Positions 48,131 through 60,865 are shown, counted from the stretch's first letter. The stretch: 64,000 bases of DNA from Mangifera indica (GCF_011075055.1 NC_058139.1:18063584-18127583), one strand, 5' to 3'. The notes: a model not told the origin generated them from the letters alone. Made by a program: numbers and translations.

Positions 48131-49385
48131 TAGAAGACAAAAAATATCAATTTCCTTTTAATAATTTTCCTTTTTCCCGCAACTCCAAAATGTTTAAAAA
48201 CCTCACATTTTCCACCTTCCAAAGGTATCACTATTTAAAAAATAAAAATTTTCCCCTTCTCCCAAGGTCCCCTGTGGGATACTGTTCAAAAAACCGCAAT
48301 TTTCCCCCTCTCTCAAGTTCTCCATGTACCAGTTGATATGGTTATTGTTTAAAAAATTGTATTCCCCCCTTCCCTCGTGGCATCGATCTAACTTGGAGAA
48401 TATTTATCAAACTCGAGATTCCTTGGGTTGACATATTGGCATAAAAAAGCATATTTTCTAAACTAAAATCTCATTTTATGACGACCATTTTAACAACAAA
48501 TAATTCTACACCTACTAAAACACAATTACCCCAAACTAATTCATCCAAAACAAACAAAAATCTAACCACAAAATCAATTGTTCAAAATCAAAAACCTTAA
48601 ACTAATAACATCTAAAATCTTTGTCTAACTAGTGAAATCTAAATATCAAAATGATTCAAACAAGATAAGGGATGATACACTCACTTTTTTTGTCATTTTT
48701 GTCGTTGAAAAATGTCAAAAATGTCACTCAAAATGCCAAAAATCAAAGTTGTCACCGAAACTCATGGAAAGACTTGGGATTTCTCATATTATAGGAACAG
48801 TGACTTAGGGGAAAATATGGGTGGAGATATAAATTTGTTTTATTTATATACGAGCATATTTTGGTTATTTTATGTTAATAGGCAATTTTTACTTTACTTA
48901 AACAAAATTGGATAATTTTTTTAAGCCCCTAATATTTAGGGTAATTGTTTTAATATTTTTTTTAAATTTTTTTATTAAATGATAATTTATCCTTAATCCT
49001 AATTAAAAATTTAAAAAAAATAATAAATATTTAAAATTTTAAAATTTTGTAGATATAAGTTTAGAAATACACCTAATCTTGGGTGGGAAAAGTCTTTTGC
49101 CTAGTTAAAATTTCGGTGAAAATTTGTAGATAAAAAATTCATATACTGAGAATAGTTGCCGGGAAACTTTGGACGGAAAATATAATTTACTGAATAATTA
49201 AATAAAGAAAGTAAAAGTTAATGGGAGACGGTGGCAACTGAACACTACCTAGTTCCTACCAACGACCACCTTTCCCCCTTTTGAGGCGATTGAATTCAAG
49301 TCAGAAATTCAATGAAATGAAAAAATGTACGCAAAATAACAAAACTCACTCTTCGTAAAGTACAATAATCAACTACTCTTTTCAC
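48131..49385. other. intergenic region upstream of HMG-CoA lyase
   Basis: No gene seen. From 48160 to 48420 short pyrimidine-rich phrases (TTTTCCCC) recur. The last 100 bases, with CT-rich text near 49370-49475, are the likely promoter and untranslated first exon of the lyase gene. Confidence 0.45.
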
Positions 49386-49475
49386 GCATCTTTCTTGTCC
49401 GTCTATCTAACCTTCCTATTTTTGAATTTATTGCTTCGAATTATTTTTCTCTCAAACCCTAATCTTTTTGCTCAG

Positions 49476-49622
49476 GTCAGTCTTTTTCTTTTTCTTTTGT
49501 ATTTTTTTATTGTTTGATTTTTATTGGTATATTCTCTTTTTTGTTTAGTTGCCGAGAAACCGACGGAAAATAAAAAAGAGATGATTAGAATTACAGTTTG
49601 AGATGAAGTGTATTATTTCAAC

Positions 49623-49666
<44 letters not shown>

Positions 49667-49958
49667 AATGAGTAAGGCGATGAAAATGTGAGAGTTAGTT
49701 TGTTTACTGTGCTTTTTGAATTTGCCTAATTTTCTTCGCCACCAAAAAGTCTTGATAATTTTTAATTTTGTGGAGTTATTAATTGATTATTAGGTGTATG
49801 CTTGTTTATTTGATTGAACTACGTACCCTGCAATTAGGTGGTTTCAATTTAATAGTTGTATGTGAATGCTTTATTATGATTAGAATTTCTTTGTGGGTGT
49901 GTGTGTGTGTTCTGCTTGTTGTCATTGTGTGTTTTACCTGTTTCTGGTAAATGTGCAG
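49476..49958 (+). other. intron in the 5' UTR of the HMG-CoA lyase gene
   Basis: CTCAG|GTCAGT at 49475/49476 and TGCAG at 49954-49958 fit a donor and an acceptor. The ATG follows 18 bases later. It includes an (AT)n microsatellite at 49625-49664. An untranslated first exon is inferred from these signals, not proven. Confidence 0.5.
49625..49664. repeat. (AT)n microsatellite
   Basis: About 20 uninterrupted AT units inside the 5' UTR intron of the HMG-CoA lyase gene; likely length-polymorphic. Confidence 0.95.
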
Positions 49959-49975
49959 TGGTTCTTTCAAGGATC

Positions 49976-52900
49976 ATGTCGAGTTTGGAGGAGCCACTTG
50001 GTTTTGACAAATTGCCAAGTATGAGAACTATTGATAGGATTCAGAGGTTTTCATCTAGCGCTTGCCGGCCTAGTGGAGATCATATGGGAATGGGAAACTG
50101 CTGGATCGAAGGAATGAGTTGCAGCACCTCCAACAGTTATGAGTGAGTTAGCCATCCTAAAATCTTAACATTCTTTTCTTAGGAAATTAAATCTTTTTGT
50201 GACAATGTGGGATGGCTTCACTAGTAAAATTGTATGCAACACATTAGTAGATCTATTTGTACTGTAAATACCTTGTTGATAATTGAAGTTTTTCTGTCTC
50301 TTGTTGGGGGAAAGTTGTATATTTTTGTAAAAATATTGGTTCTTTAGGCTTGTAATTTGCTCTTGGTACTACGAGGTCCAGGAAGATTTTTCAGAGACGC
50401 TTGTCTGGCGTATTGACAAGAGGTGTTTTTCCTTTTTTTGACTTTTCAAAGATCTTAGGGTTCAACCGGACCCTAGTTTTAAATTCAAATTTTGCAGAGT
50501 AGAATAAGGAGAATTCTAGGTTATAGAACGAAAGAAAAAGTTTGAATCAATATTTCTTGAAATTTTACTTTAAGATCATGGTGAGTTTCTATAGTTTTGC
50601 CAAATCCTTTTATCTTTTATTATTATTATTTTTTTGGTAAGTAAAAATCTTTTTATCTTATAGCAGCTCAAACTCGTGTTAACTTCTCATATCTATGAAT
50701 TATCACCTCTGGATTGATATGTTTTTTGCAAGTCATCATCATTTTATCAGTTGTATTTGTTGGTTATCAATAATACTTCTGTCATTTGCAGTGATGATTG
50801 TGATGAATATACCCAGGATGCATTCCCATGGCAAAGGCATACAAGGGACATGCCCCAGGGTGACACCGTTGGTCAAAGAACACAGAGCTTGGGGAGAAAT
50901 TATATAATGTTTGGAAGCACTCATGACAAATATAATTCCAAGTGTAATGATAAAGACATACGAGATATAACAAATAAGGTAATTTTATAAGCATGATAAA
51001 ACTGCAATTTAGATATTTGCTTCAAATTTATAAGGGTAGTTTCTCGAATCAGTGAGGATATTTCTGAGTTAGTTTTTCTTCCGTACTGAGTTATGCAATT
51101 GATTCAGTGGCTAAACTCCATGATTTCCCGTTCGTGAATGTTAATTTTATTCATACTTTTTTTATGTTAAAATTTCTTATTATGTTATTTTATTTGGATG
51201 AATCAGTTTTTGAAAGGCATACCAAGGTTTGTGAAGATAGTAGAAGTTGGTGCTAGGGATGGATTGCAAAATGAGAAGAATACTGTACCTACCTCTGTAA
51301 AGGTGGAACTGATTCGTAGACTTGTGTCCTGTGGGTTGTCTGTTGTTGAGGCTACAAGTTTTGTATCTCCGAAATGGGTTCCTCAGGTAATCTTGATTCC
51401 AGTTCTAGGTTGCTGTGCAACTTTCTTTCTTTTGTTTTTTCCCTTATTGTGAACAATGCAATCTCATTATGCAACTTATTGGTGGATGCCAAAATATTCC
51501 CTGGTTAAACCATTGATGCCTTCATGAAATTAACTCTCTCTCTTATCTGTACAGACTCATGTATAATTCTTGTATATATTTATGAAAATATTTATTTACT
51601 GTTGACTATATGAGTGTCTTATTCATTCAAATTGAATCTCATGAGACTTATAGCTGTTGAAAACTATTTCTTGTTTGACGAAAGTAAGAGCTCCATGTTA
51701 ATTCCCATTCTAAATTATTTATAACTGGCATTGCTTCTATTCTTTTACCTTTTCGGCAGTTAGCAGATGCAAAACATGTAATGGAGGGAGCTCACAATTT
51801 GGAGGGAGCTAGATTGCCTGTTCTCACACCTAATATGAAAGTCAGTCTATATTCTCTAGAAATCCATATGATTCCTGGCAGTGCTATGCCAGTCTGGAAA
51901 TTTTCTAAATAGTGGCTCAATTTCCAGGGCTTTCAAGCTGCTGTTGCAGCTGGTGCTAAGGAAATTGCAGTCTTTGCATCAGCTTCTGAGGCATTTTCAA
52001 AGTCAAATGTCAATTGTAGCATTGAGGAGAGTCTTACTCGTTATTGTGCAGTTACTCTAGCAGCTAAAGAACTGTCAATACCTGTTCGTGGGTATGTCTT
52101 TTTTTCCCTCCCTCCTCTTCTAGCTTCCTTTGTCGTACCCCCGGCCACCCATCTGTTTCTTTCCCTTTCCAAGAATATTTTATGTACTTTTATAAACTAT
52201 TGGTGAGTATTCTTTATGTTCAAGACTATCCTGTCAAGTTTTTGTATGGTTCTTGTTATGTCTTTTTAATAAATTTGCATGCTTATTCTTTGTATCTTTT
52301 GGTGTAGTTCTCATATAAATGGTCCCATTGTAAGGAAACCATATTTACATTGAAATATTGTAAAAGTATTGTATTCTTTATCAATTTTTCTGAGTCTGAG
52401 ATTCTGGACAATGGTTAAATCCTTTTAGATATGTGTCATGTGTTGTCGGATGTCCAGTGGAAGGAGAGATTCCTCCATCCAAAGTTGCATACGTAGCAAA
52501 AGAACTTCATGACATGGGCTGCTTTGAGATTTCCCTTGGTGATACAATTGGAGTTGGCACACCAGGTAACTTTTGAAATTGCCAATCGTTTTTCTCTGCA
52601 AAATTATTTTGGAATTAAATAAGAGGGTGACTAGTGTCAATTTGTTCTTGGGACTTTCTTTTATTGGAAAGTATTCTTTTAACTTTTTGTTTTTTTGGGG
52701 GGGCTGGGTGGGGAGAGGGATGGAAACAGGGAGAGGGACTACACCTGTACCAGATATTAGACATGAGTATTTTTCTTTCTGATGAATGGGTTCAGGTGTT
52801 GGAGAATTTAATTTCATTTTTGTTTTCTTTCTTTTCTATGGCTTAGGTACCATTGTTCCCATGCTTGAAGCTGTTATGGCCGTTGTTCCTGTTGAGAAGC

Positions 52901-53434
52901 TCGCTGTTCATTTCCATGACACTTATGGACAATCTCTTCCTAATATTTTAGTATCCCTACAAGTAAGCCATAATAGAACCAATCTTATCATTATAGATGA
53001 TCTAATCTGGTTGATCGGTCTTACCTAATGATCACCAAATGTTCATTTGCATTGGCCTAAATTCTTTAGAGATGAAGCCACATTCTTTTTCACTTGATTT
53101 TGATGATATTCTGTACTGAATCATCATGTTTTTATCTTGTGAAACTGATGTTAATTTTATTAACTTTTGAATTATGTCACCACAGATGGGGATTAGCACA
53201 GTGGATTCTTCTGTTGCGGGTTTAGGTGGGTGTCCATATGCTAAGGGTGCTTCTGGAAATGTGGCTACGGAAGATGTGGTATATATGCTTCACGGGCTTG
53301 GTATACAAACCAATGTTGATCTGACAAAGCTCCTGTCAGTTGGTGAATTCATCAGCAAACACTTGGGTCGTCCATCTGGTTCCAAGACAGCCATTGCATT
53401 GAGCCGGGTAACAGCCGATGCCTCCAAGATATAA
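49976..53434 (+). CDS. HMGCL: hydroxymethylglutaryl-CoA lyase, mitochondrial
   Basis: Predicted 426-residue enzyme that cleaves HMG-CoA to acetyl-CoA and acetoacetate, the last step of leucine breakdown in mitochondria. Coding exons: 49976-50142, 50792-50978, 51207-51386, 51760-51840, 51928-52091, 52429-52565, 52847-52962, 53186-53434. All introns are GT..AG, and phases add up to 1281 bases including the stop. The first 118 residues form the plant-specific N-terminal extension (starts MSSLEEPL), probably holding the organelle signal. The TIM-barrel lyase domain starts near residue 124: [11 protein letters not shown] (Arg135, Asp136 of the active site), metal-binding HFHD (327-330) and GGCPYAKG with the catalytic Cys at about 360. 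EVGARD has Ala where most relatives have Pro. The ATG follows the usual N-terminus; a longer open frame upstream is intron. AATAAA lies at 53544-53549. Confidence 0.95.
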
Positions 53435-53543
53435 TTTGGTAGTAGATGTATTTAATATTTGATCAACGTTACAACTAAGGGAGAAGATATTTGATTCATG
53501 AGGCCTATTCAAAATATGCATACTAGTATACACACGCACACAT

Positions 53544-53549
53544 AATAAA
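53544..53549 (+). terminator. polyadenylation signal of HMG-CoA lyase
   Basis: AATAAA 110 bases after the stop codon, in AT-rich text. Confidence 0.5.
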
Positions 53550-54694
53550 GGAATAATAGTAATGTGAAGCTATGGATCCAGTGCTTGGAATTTGTTAAGA
53601 AGAATTTAGTGTGTTCAAGTATTTACGTTGCTGATATTCTGAGGCAGAATCACCCTGTTTAAGTCAATGGAAAGTGCATCATCTCAAAAGATCATACCTT
53701 GTATTCTCTTACAGAAACAGTTACTTCTATACTTCGAACAAATCAATTCTTACATCATTTTCGTTCATCAAAGGAAGCATTTTGTTCTTTCTGATTGCTT
53801 GCACCCTAATAGTTGTGTTATATTATGATTAAAACTACTTTCCTAGAAAATATTGCTCATTTCGTTGAATTGTTTGTCCTCAAGCTTTTGCCAAAGAGAG
53901 AGAAATGAGTTTTGTTTCAATGACCGGAAAAGCATCTAATCATATCCAACAACTTTAACAAATTCTCACATGGTTGTTAAAAGCTCGCATAAGTGAGAGA
54001 CTCCTTAAGGCAATAACTCAAACGTTTCTAGATATATAAGACGAGTAAAAATTTAAAAGCACAATTTAAACACGTTTTTTTTGTGTTTTAGAAGAAGTAA
54101 AAAACTCTAGAAAAACTTATTTTTAAAATCAAACATAATAATATAAATATAAACTTAAAATTTTTATTTTTATAATTCTTGTATTTATAATTCATTTACT
54201 GTGAGTTGAATTTTTAGATGTGACATTCAACGATGAAAATAAAGAATTGAATTTCAATTGAAATACATACTTGATAAAAGTTTATATAAATTAAAAAATT
54301 TTAATCTGTTTTTTTATATTAATATCTCTTTGTATTTTTACGACTTTATTTAAAATAGTATACTTTGACATTTAAGTGATAAGTTTCTATTAATTTTTTT
54401 AATCATTTTTTATCCGTAAACAATGCTTTTACCTCTCTTCTTTTGCATAGGCAATAAGAACCCTCGTCGTTTTTGGATGTTTTTCGCCTTTAACAACTAC
54501 AAATTTTTTATGGTAAAATTTTAGAACAGAAGACATAAACCTTCTATCCCATAAAACAATCATTATGGTGACATTTGTCTTAGTTATTCAAGTGATCGCA
54601 ACCATCAATCTATACCAATGATTTTAAAATCCATATGCTTTTCTTTTTCACAATTCAATGGCAATTTACAGAAGAAAATTGAGATAATTGTGTC
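53550..54694. other. AT-rich intergenic stretch
   Basis: No gene or structured repeat seen apart from short A/T runs. Confidence 0.5.
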
Positions 54695-54746
54695 GTTTAA
54701 TAACTTTGCATAACGTTACAGTTTAATAACTTTGCATAACGTTACA
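54695..54746. repeat. perfect 26-bp tandem duplication
   Basis: GTTTAATAACTTTGCATAAC plus GTTACA occurs twice head to tail without a mismatch (54695-54720 and 54721-54746), so it is recent. Confidence 0.95.
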
Positions 54747-54783
54747 AAGAGAGTCATTTCTAGTTTATCCTAGTCTAAACTAA

Positions 54784-55263
54784 AGGGGCGTTTGGTTTCT
54801 AATTTTTAAGATTACCTTGATAATCTATCTTTTATTCCTTTGTTTGGTTTGTCAGTAATAAAAGAGTACAGTAATCTTCTATTACCAATGCTGATGTGAC
54901 AGATAATATAGGTAATAATCTGATTATCACCTTCACCTTAGGTATTTAAAAATTACCAAGGTAATCTTGATTTTATTATAATTATATTATTATTTATTAA
55001 TTTTTTGAGACAAAAATAAATTTATTTTTAATTAATATGATAAATAATTTTAAAATATTTAAAAATAATTATATTCAAGGCATTTAAGTAAAATAATTTA
55101 TTAGTAATCTTGTATTACCTTTAACCAAATACAATAATTATTTATACCTAACAAATTTTATCAAACATAGTAATAATTTATACTCAGTAATATTCTAAGT
55201 AATCTATCTTCAAGATAATCTTTCTATTTTAGTAATAAAATATTACTCAAACCAAACGCCCCT
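54784..55263. mobile_element. Tourist-type (PIF/Harbinger) MITE
   Basis: 480 bases with terminal inverted repeats AGGGGCGTTTGGTTT and its complement AAACCAAACGCCCCT. A TAA target duplication flanks it (54781-54783 and 55264-55266), typical of PIF/Harbinger. The interior is AT-rich with repeated GATAATC/GATTATC pieces and no coding sequence. It lies in the 3' flank of the minus-strand gene at 55384-57447. Confidence 0.88.
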
Positions 55264-55383
55264 TAAAGGTTAAGGAGATACTTAGTATTTTATGAAAACT
55301 TAATCAGTCGTTACAGTAACTATCTTAATTTTCCTCCAAGAAGCCAAGTTCCCTACCGTTGATTCCCAATGAGTTTGATGTGC

Positions 55384-57447
55384 TCAATGGCGCTTCTTAT
55401 TACCACCTTTCTTCTTACCATGGTGATTCTTTCCCTTTCCTTTCTTTTTCCCTTTGCCACGCACAGGTGTATTGAGATCATTGTTTCTAGATGGGGTTCC
55501 ACGTAACAGATGCTTCACATCAAGTATACCATTTTTAAAATGACCTTCAGTTGACTTAAGCACCCTATCCTCAGTTCTGCGCTTCTCCATTGGTTTTCTC
55601 GGGCCAGCAAACTTCCCTCCAAATCGTCCAAGAATTGCCCTCTAAAAACCACGGTTGTCAGTACAATGCATCAAATGTTACAACAAACCATTAGAAGGGT
55701 GAAGAAATCAATCACCTCTTCTTGCAGCTTCTGTTCTCTTTCCTTTTGTCTCTTCATGGGTACTCGAGCTACGCTTAATGGAAGTCTCTGCTTCTTCGGA
55801 GGCTATGTGAAGAGCAAGCAAGAATGAAATATTTAATAAGAAATTAACTTGCATCATAGTGTATAGGGCTTTAAAGAACATTATTTTATTTTATTTTTTT
55901 ACCTTTCCACCTAAAGATACAACCCTTTTGTTCTCTAGTTCTTTCCTCTCCTTCCATGTCACGTGGGAGGAACCTTAGACAGCAAAATGTCAAAGTTAAC
56001 AAAACAACTACCAACTTACATTAATGCATTGTCTCCATGATGGGATAACCCAAAACAAAATAAAAGAACAAACACAACCATGGGATGAAATTGATTACAG
56101 TATCTCATAGCAAACACAAACAAAACAGTCAAGAGTTCTCATTGTCAAAAGCCACAGCAATTCTTCACATCCAGAAAATCAAACCATGACTGTCAGAGTG
56201 CAAGATCCAAAGACTAATTCTACAGCTTAATTATTTGTGCTCACTAATTGATTTACTCAGCCCGCCACCCACCAAAAGAGTTCCCCTCTCTCCTTTTTAT
56301 AGTTCTTTCATCTACCAGTTGAGATCGGCATCACTTTTTAAGATCTATCCCATCCTTCCAGCTCGCCAACCACTTCTTGATTCATAGTTCCTCTTCCTGG
56401 CTAGGGAGCTAGCCAGGACTCAAATGATCACTTCAACTTATGCTCAACTTTAAAAAACCTTCCATTTTGAAGATTAAATCTTCGAAGGGAAGTACAGGAT
56501 GGCTATGATCTGCAAAGATAAGAAGACTAAGATTTGTTTTGAATTGCCACAGGGGCTGAACTCCCACGATATCTTCTTCATGTGCAGTTGTGAACCTAAT
56601 TTACGTGCAAGAGTCCCAATCTCTAAGCCCAATGACCAAAAAAAAAAAAAGAAAAAGAAAAAGAAAACCCAAAAACAAACCAATGATAAAATCTGGAACA
56701 GAAGATTCAAGCTGAGGCAAGTGAAGCAGGCAAATGTGCTTCAAGTACTGCTATGTCAGAGAAACAATATCCCATCCTATAAGAGCACAGTTCTTTAGTA
56801 AATTCCACTCACTCACATCAAATTTTTCTTTCCACTAAATTTCCATTCATAATGAAACTTAAAGTAAAAGTAGTATCATTAGATCAACCTATTTTCCCCA
56901 TGCATGTCTTAAAATCTGATAATGCTTCAAAAACAAAATTAGTTCCTTTCAAGCACACTAGGACTAATAATGATACTCCTATAATGTACTTCCCAATAAA
57001 ACAAACTTCCTTCAAGAAAGCATTGCAAAGGAATTCCAAGAAGAATTCATAATTATCACTCTAATAAAATTCAATTTTGATATTGTACCTTTCTCTCTCC
57101 CTAACTCTGAAGCTTTCCTCCCACTAAGTCAATTCAAAACTAAATATTTGAAATACTTAATTGCTTTTAACTCTCATAAAAATTCATTTTTTTACATACT
57201 ATATTGACCACACACAAAAAAAAAAAAAAAGAGACTCCAATACAAACAGTATCGACTAGAATCAACGAATGCATACAAACAATATTTAATAATCCACACA
57301 CAAATATCTCCTCAATTATAAAGAAAACAGAGATTAAGGTGAAATCAAAGTAAAATTACCCAAAAATTCTATGTCTTTCATAATTTTCCTGAAGTCCATC
57401 TCTTCCTCTTCCGTCTCCATGTCTCTACTGTGCTTCTTCTTATACAT
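55384..57447 (-). CDS. basic nucleolar-type protein, DUF4602 / Faf1-like
   Basis: Predicted 167-residue Lys/Arg-rich protein from four coding exons on the minus strand: 57447-57360, 55973-55903, 55802-55716 and 55641-55384. Splice sites are GT..AG, and phases join without break (504 bases). An in-frame TGA just upstream supports the ATG at 57447. The core VVSLGGKPPKKQRLPL followed by KRQKEREQK resembles the LGxKPPK block of the DUF4602 family, which I connect with yeast Faf1 and human C1orf131, factors for 40S ribosome assembly. The C-terminal half has GRFGGKFAGPRKP and EDRVLKSTEGHF, then a tail of Lys, Gly and His ending GGNKKRH, probably for nucleolar targeting or RNA contact. A CT-rich 5' leader exon at about 58490-58320 with a GTACTG donor may splice to the acceptor at about 57479. 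Family assignment is from memory of motifs. Confidence 0.7.
55974..57359 (-). other. first coding-region intron of the DUF4602-like gene
   Basis: The 1386-base intron has A-rich tracts (56638-56668, 57218-57232). Open frames inside it at 56474-57052 on both strands are low-complexity and show no family motif, so I treat them as non-coding. Confidence 0.7.
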
Positions 57448-57479
57448 TTTTCTTTCTTCTCTGCACTTCACACGTCCTA

Positions 57480-58490
57480 GTGCAGAACAAAAATTCAAAT
57501 ATTTGTGAACCAAAATTAAATATCAACAGAAAGAAATTGTAGTGAACACAAAACAACAAACCAATAAGAGAAACAAAAAAGCTTAATCAGTTCAGGCCTC
57601 ATTTGTGGTGTTCAAACTAGTTATAAATAATAATAAAACTATGCATACACACTTTTAGTATATAATTTCGATACACAAATAATGTGTCATCATGTAATCA
57701 GATGATTTTGAATTAAAGACAAAGTAACACTCAATCACATAATAAACAATGACATACAATTATGTATCCAAATTGTGTACCAAAAGTGTGTACATATAAC
57801 ATTGCCCTATAAATAAAGCCTTCAGGCTTTGTTCAGATGTTCAGCCTAAAACAGACTTGAAATAATATCACATCCCATGTATATGATGCTGTCTAACAAT
57901 TCGTCCTAAACTATTTAAAAAAAAAAAGAAAACAATATCTAAGAAACACCTGAAATCACTTTCTGGCAATCATAAAATACTTATTTATAGTCCTAACTCT
58001 AATGCATCCCACCGTAAACAATAAAGGAAAATATGAAATATCTCTTCACATAAATAAACCCATGTCTTATTCTTCGCATGACTCAACAAAAAGACAACAA
58101 ACTTAAAAAATCTGGCCTAAAATCTAACTCAAAAAGTCCTCAATTACACTAATAAAGTAGAGTGAGAACTTTTTATCAAACAGTTACTCAGCTTAAGGTA
58201 TTGACAGCCTAGTGATTACTTGTATTGAAATTTTCCCTCAATTCTAAGTGAGAAGCATTAACCCATTTTATATATAAACATGCACATGCGATTGGGCAAA
58301 CAAGAAACAAAACAGTACCTAAAAATAAGAGATCCTTGAAAGATATAGGGCGTGAGCTTAAGAGTAAGAGAGAAAATGGTGTCGAATCGATGGCGGTAGT
58401 AGCAGCGGCTGCTAGCGGTGGGGGCACGACGGAAAAGAAGATCTTGTCCTCTAAAACAACAGATTGCAGAGTATTTTGTTGTAGCAATCA
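57480..58490 (-). promoter_or_regulatory. 5' UTR intron and leader exon of the DUF4602-like gene
   Basis: The minus strand near 58490-58320 is a CT-rich, GC-richer leader (CCGCCATCGATTCGACACC) ending in a GTACTG donor. A CACTAG acceptor lies just above 57479. The promoter would lie at about 58490-58600. Inferred from signals only. Confidence 0.4.
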
Positions 58491-58652
58491 GACGATAACT
58501 TGATACAGAATTTTGTCGAATTTAAACTTTTATTTCGATTTTATTTATTATAAATTTGGGGAATTGAATCGGATTGAGACTGTTATTGGATCACCCTAAC
58601 AAAATGGGGCCTATACGGGCTTCGGTAAACATTCTTAGCCCGATTTTAAATA

Positions 58653-59495
58653 GGCCAAAGGACTACTTCCCACCCAAGTTTAAGTGTTATCCTAAAGACA
58701 CATCCTTAAGGTTTAAAAAACTCAAAATTCTATTTATCCATTAAAAATTTTAGTTATGATTAAGGGTAAAACTGTCTTTTAATAAAAAAAACTAAAGTTT
58801 TATTATATTTGGGGTCTCTCAGCTTGAAAATCTCACAGTTGTCCCACCTAAAATTTAAAAAATCAAAATTTTCTCCCTACGGTTTGCAAATCATGGTCGG
58901 ACTTGTCGGAGATGGCCATCTCTGGTGGACTTTGCTCTCCCTCTTGACTCAACTCTCTCTATCGATCACTTCTTGGCCACCGGTGTAAGGTATTTCCTTT
59001 GACAAAGACGACTGTTGGTAGTCTCAAACAGAGACGACGTGGCGATCTGAGACCATCGATAGTCATCTTCATCTCAGACAAAGACGATCGTCTATATCTG
59101 AGGCAAAGACATCCCAACAAAGATGATTTCGACTTCGTTAGAGGAAATAGCCTACGTCAGTGGCTGGGAAGTAATCGACAGGGAGAGTTGAGCCTGGAGG
59201 GAGAGCCAATGCCACCAGAGATGGCCATCTCTGATGACTCTGACCATGATTTGCAAACCCTAGGGGGAAAATTTTGATTTTTCAAACTTCAGGTGGGGGT
59301 TTAATTGTGAGTTTTCAAGTTACAAGGGAGAATGTAACAAAACTTTAGATTTTTAAAATTTTTTATTAAATAATTATTTTACCTTTAACTATAACTGTGA
59401 TTTTTAACAGATGTATTGAATTTTGGGTTTTTCAAATCTCATTGGTGTAATTTTGGGATGAAACTTAAACTTGGGGGTGAAATAGTCCTTTGGCC
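58653..59495. mobile_element. foldback element with long inverted repeats
   Basis: The ends GGCCAAAGGACTA (58653) and TAGTCCTTTGGCC (59495) are inverted copies, and the match continues inward. CCCACCCAAGTTT pairs with AAACTTGGGGGTG, and the block 58856-58980 (TTTGCAAATCATGGTC, GAGATGGCCATCTCTGGTGG) pairs with 59150-59275. So both arms are several hundred bases long. Flanks share TTAAATA, a possible target duplication. The 92-codon frame at 58999-59277 lies across the centre and right arm and is not a gene. Probably a non-autonomous Mutator or foldback-type DNA element; class unproven. Confidence 0.7.
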
Positions 59496-59964
59496 ATTAA
59501 ATATTCAAATCTTGTCCAGTAGAGGTATACATAAAATGGTTAAACTATCACGTCGAACCAAATTATTTGAAATTTGTGATTTGGGATTGAGTTGCAAATT
59601 ATAAATCATTTTGCAATATATATGTATATATAATTGTTTTTTTTTTTTCAAATAAAATATATTTTATATGTTTGATATAAATTATACGCATATAGATTTA
59701 TTCCCATCCAAAGATTACTATTTTTTTAAGTTTTTATTTTTTATGTTTGAAAAACTCAAATATCCACCTTTTGTTAAAATTTATTATTAGGATTAAAAGT
59801 AAAATATTATTTAATTAAAAATATTAAAAAAAATTATCATATTTTTCCCTTAATTTAAAACATATTAATTCAAACTGAACATAAAATATATTAACAATAT
59901 ATTAATTCAAATTGAATGTGATAACAAAATATGATATAAGATACTTGATATCCAAGTAAGAAGA

Positions 59965-60370
59965 GACAAATTCCCCCCACTCAAGTTTTGAAAAGTGACA
60001 AATTGCTCATAAAGTTTTGAAACTATCACAAAAGATGATGAAGTTCATCATCTTCGGCCACGTTATCTCTTCCTCTCAGCTTTTCTATCCCTCCATCATT
60101 GACTGTCTAGACAAAGATAAAGATAAAATTATTTTTGTCTCAAATGAAAGCAACGAATCGTTTTCGTCGAAGATGATGAATCGTTTTTGTTGAAGATGAC
60201 GAATCGTCTTCTTTTAAAGGACGAAGAGAGACCAATAAGTTCATTGAAGAGAGGGAGAGAAATCAAGGATAAAGACGACTGGAGATGACAAACCTTACTA
60301 TCTCTAGTGATAGTTTCAAAACCTATAAGAGAATTTGTTATTTTTTAAATTATAAGTGAGAGAAAATTGT
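59965..60370. mobile_element. smaller foldback element
   Basis: GACAAATTGCTCATAAAG plus TTTTGAAACTATCAC (from about 59996) pairs with GTGATAGTTTCAAAACC..GAATTTGTTA (from about 60308). A weaker match extends outward to about 59965 and 60370. The centre repeats ACGAATCGT-type phrases that pair with themselves. Composition resembles the foldback at 58653, so both may be one family. Exact ends and target duplication not determined. Confidence 0.5.
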
Positions 60371-60802
60371 TAGATCTTTAATCTAAGAGAAGGAAAAAAT
60401 CTTTAACTCTAATAATGAATTTTAACATAATAATAAATATTCAAAATTTTCAAGGATAAAAGGGAGTAACTTTAAGGAAAAAATAATCTTTTAAGTAAGA
60501 ATAAATGCTTTGACCTAAATTATATTGAATTAAAGATATAAATGTTCCACAACAGTATATTTTCCAATTCATTTCCATGCAAGAAGTCTACGCATAGAAA
60601 CGTACAAATTATATTTAAACATAATAATGCAAAATATTTTTAAAAAAAAATTAATAAGATTGTATAGAAAAAATATAAATACTTAAACATAACAATACAA
60701 AATATAAAATGAGCACTAAATATAGAAAAAATAAGATGTATAAACTATAATGAAAACATAATAACAATTTTATATCTTAATCTTTTAAATTACGTTCACT
60801 GC

Positions 60803-60865
<63 letters not shown>

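Noticed and set aside
50695..50994. Several overlapping frames on both strands
   Set aside because: Shadows of exon 2 of the HMG-CoA lyase gene and its flanking introns.
56474..57052. Frames of 66 to 99 codons on both strands
   Set aside because: They lie in the large intron of the DUF4602-like gene and are driven by A-rich tracts.
58999..59277. 92-codon frame as a small gene
   Set aside because: It lies across the centre and right arm of a foldback element; its reading is explained by the inverted repeat.
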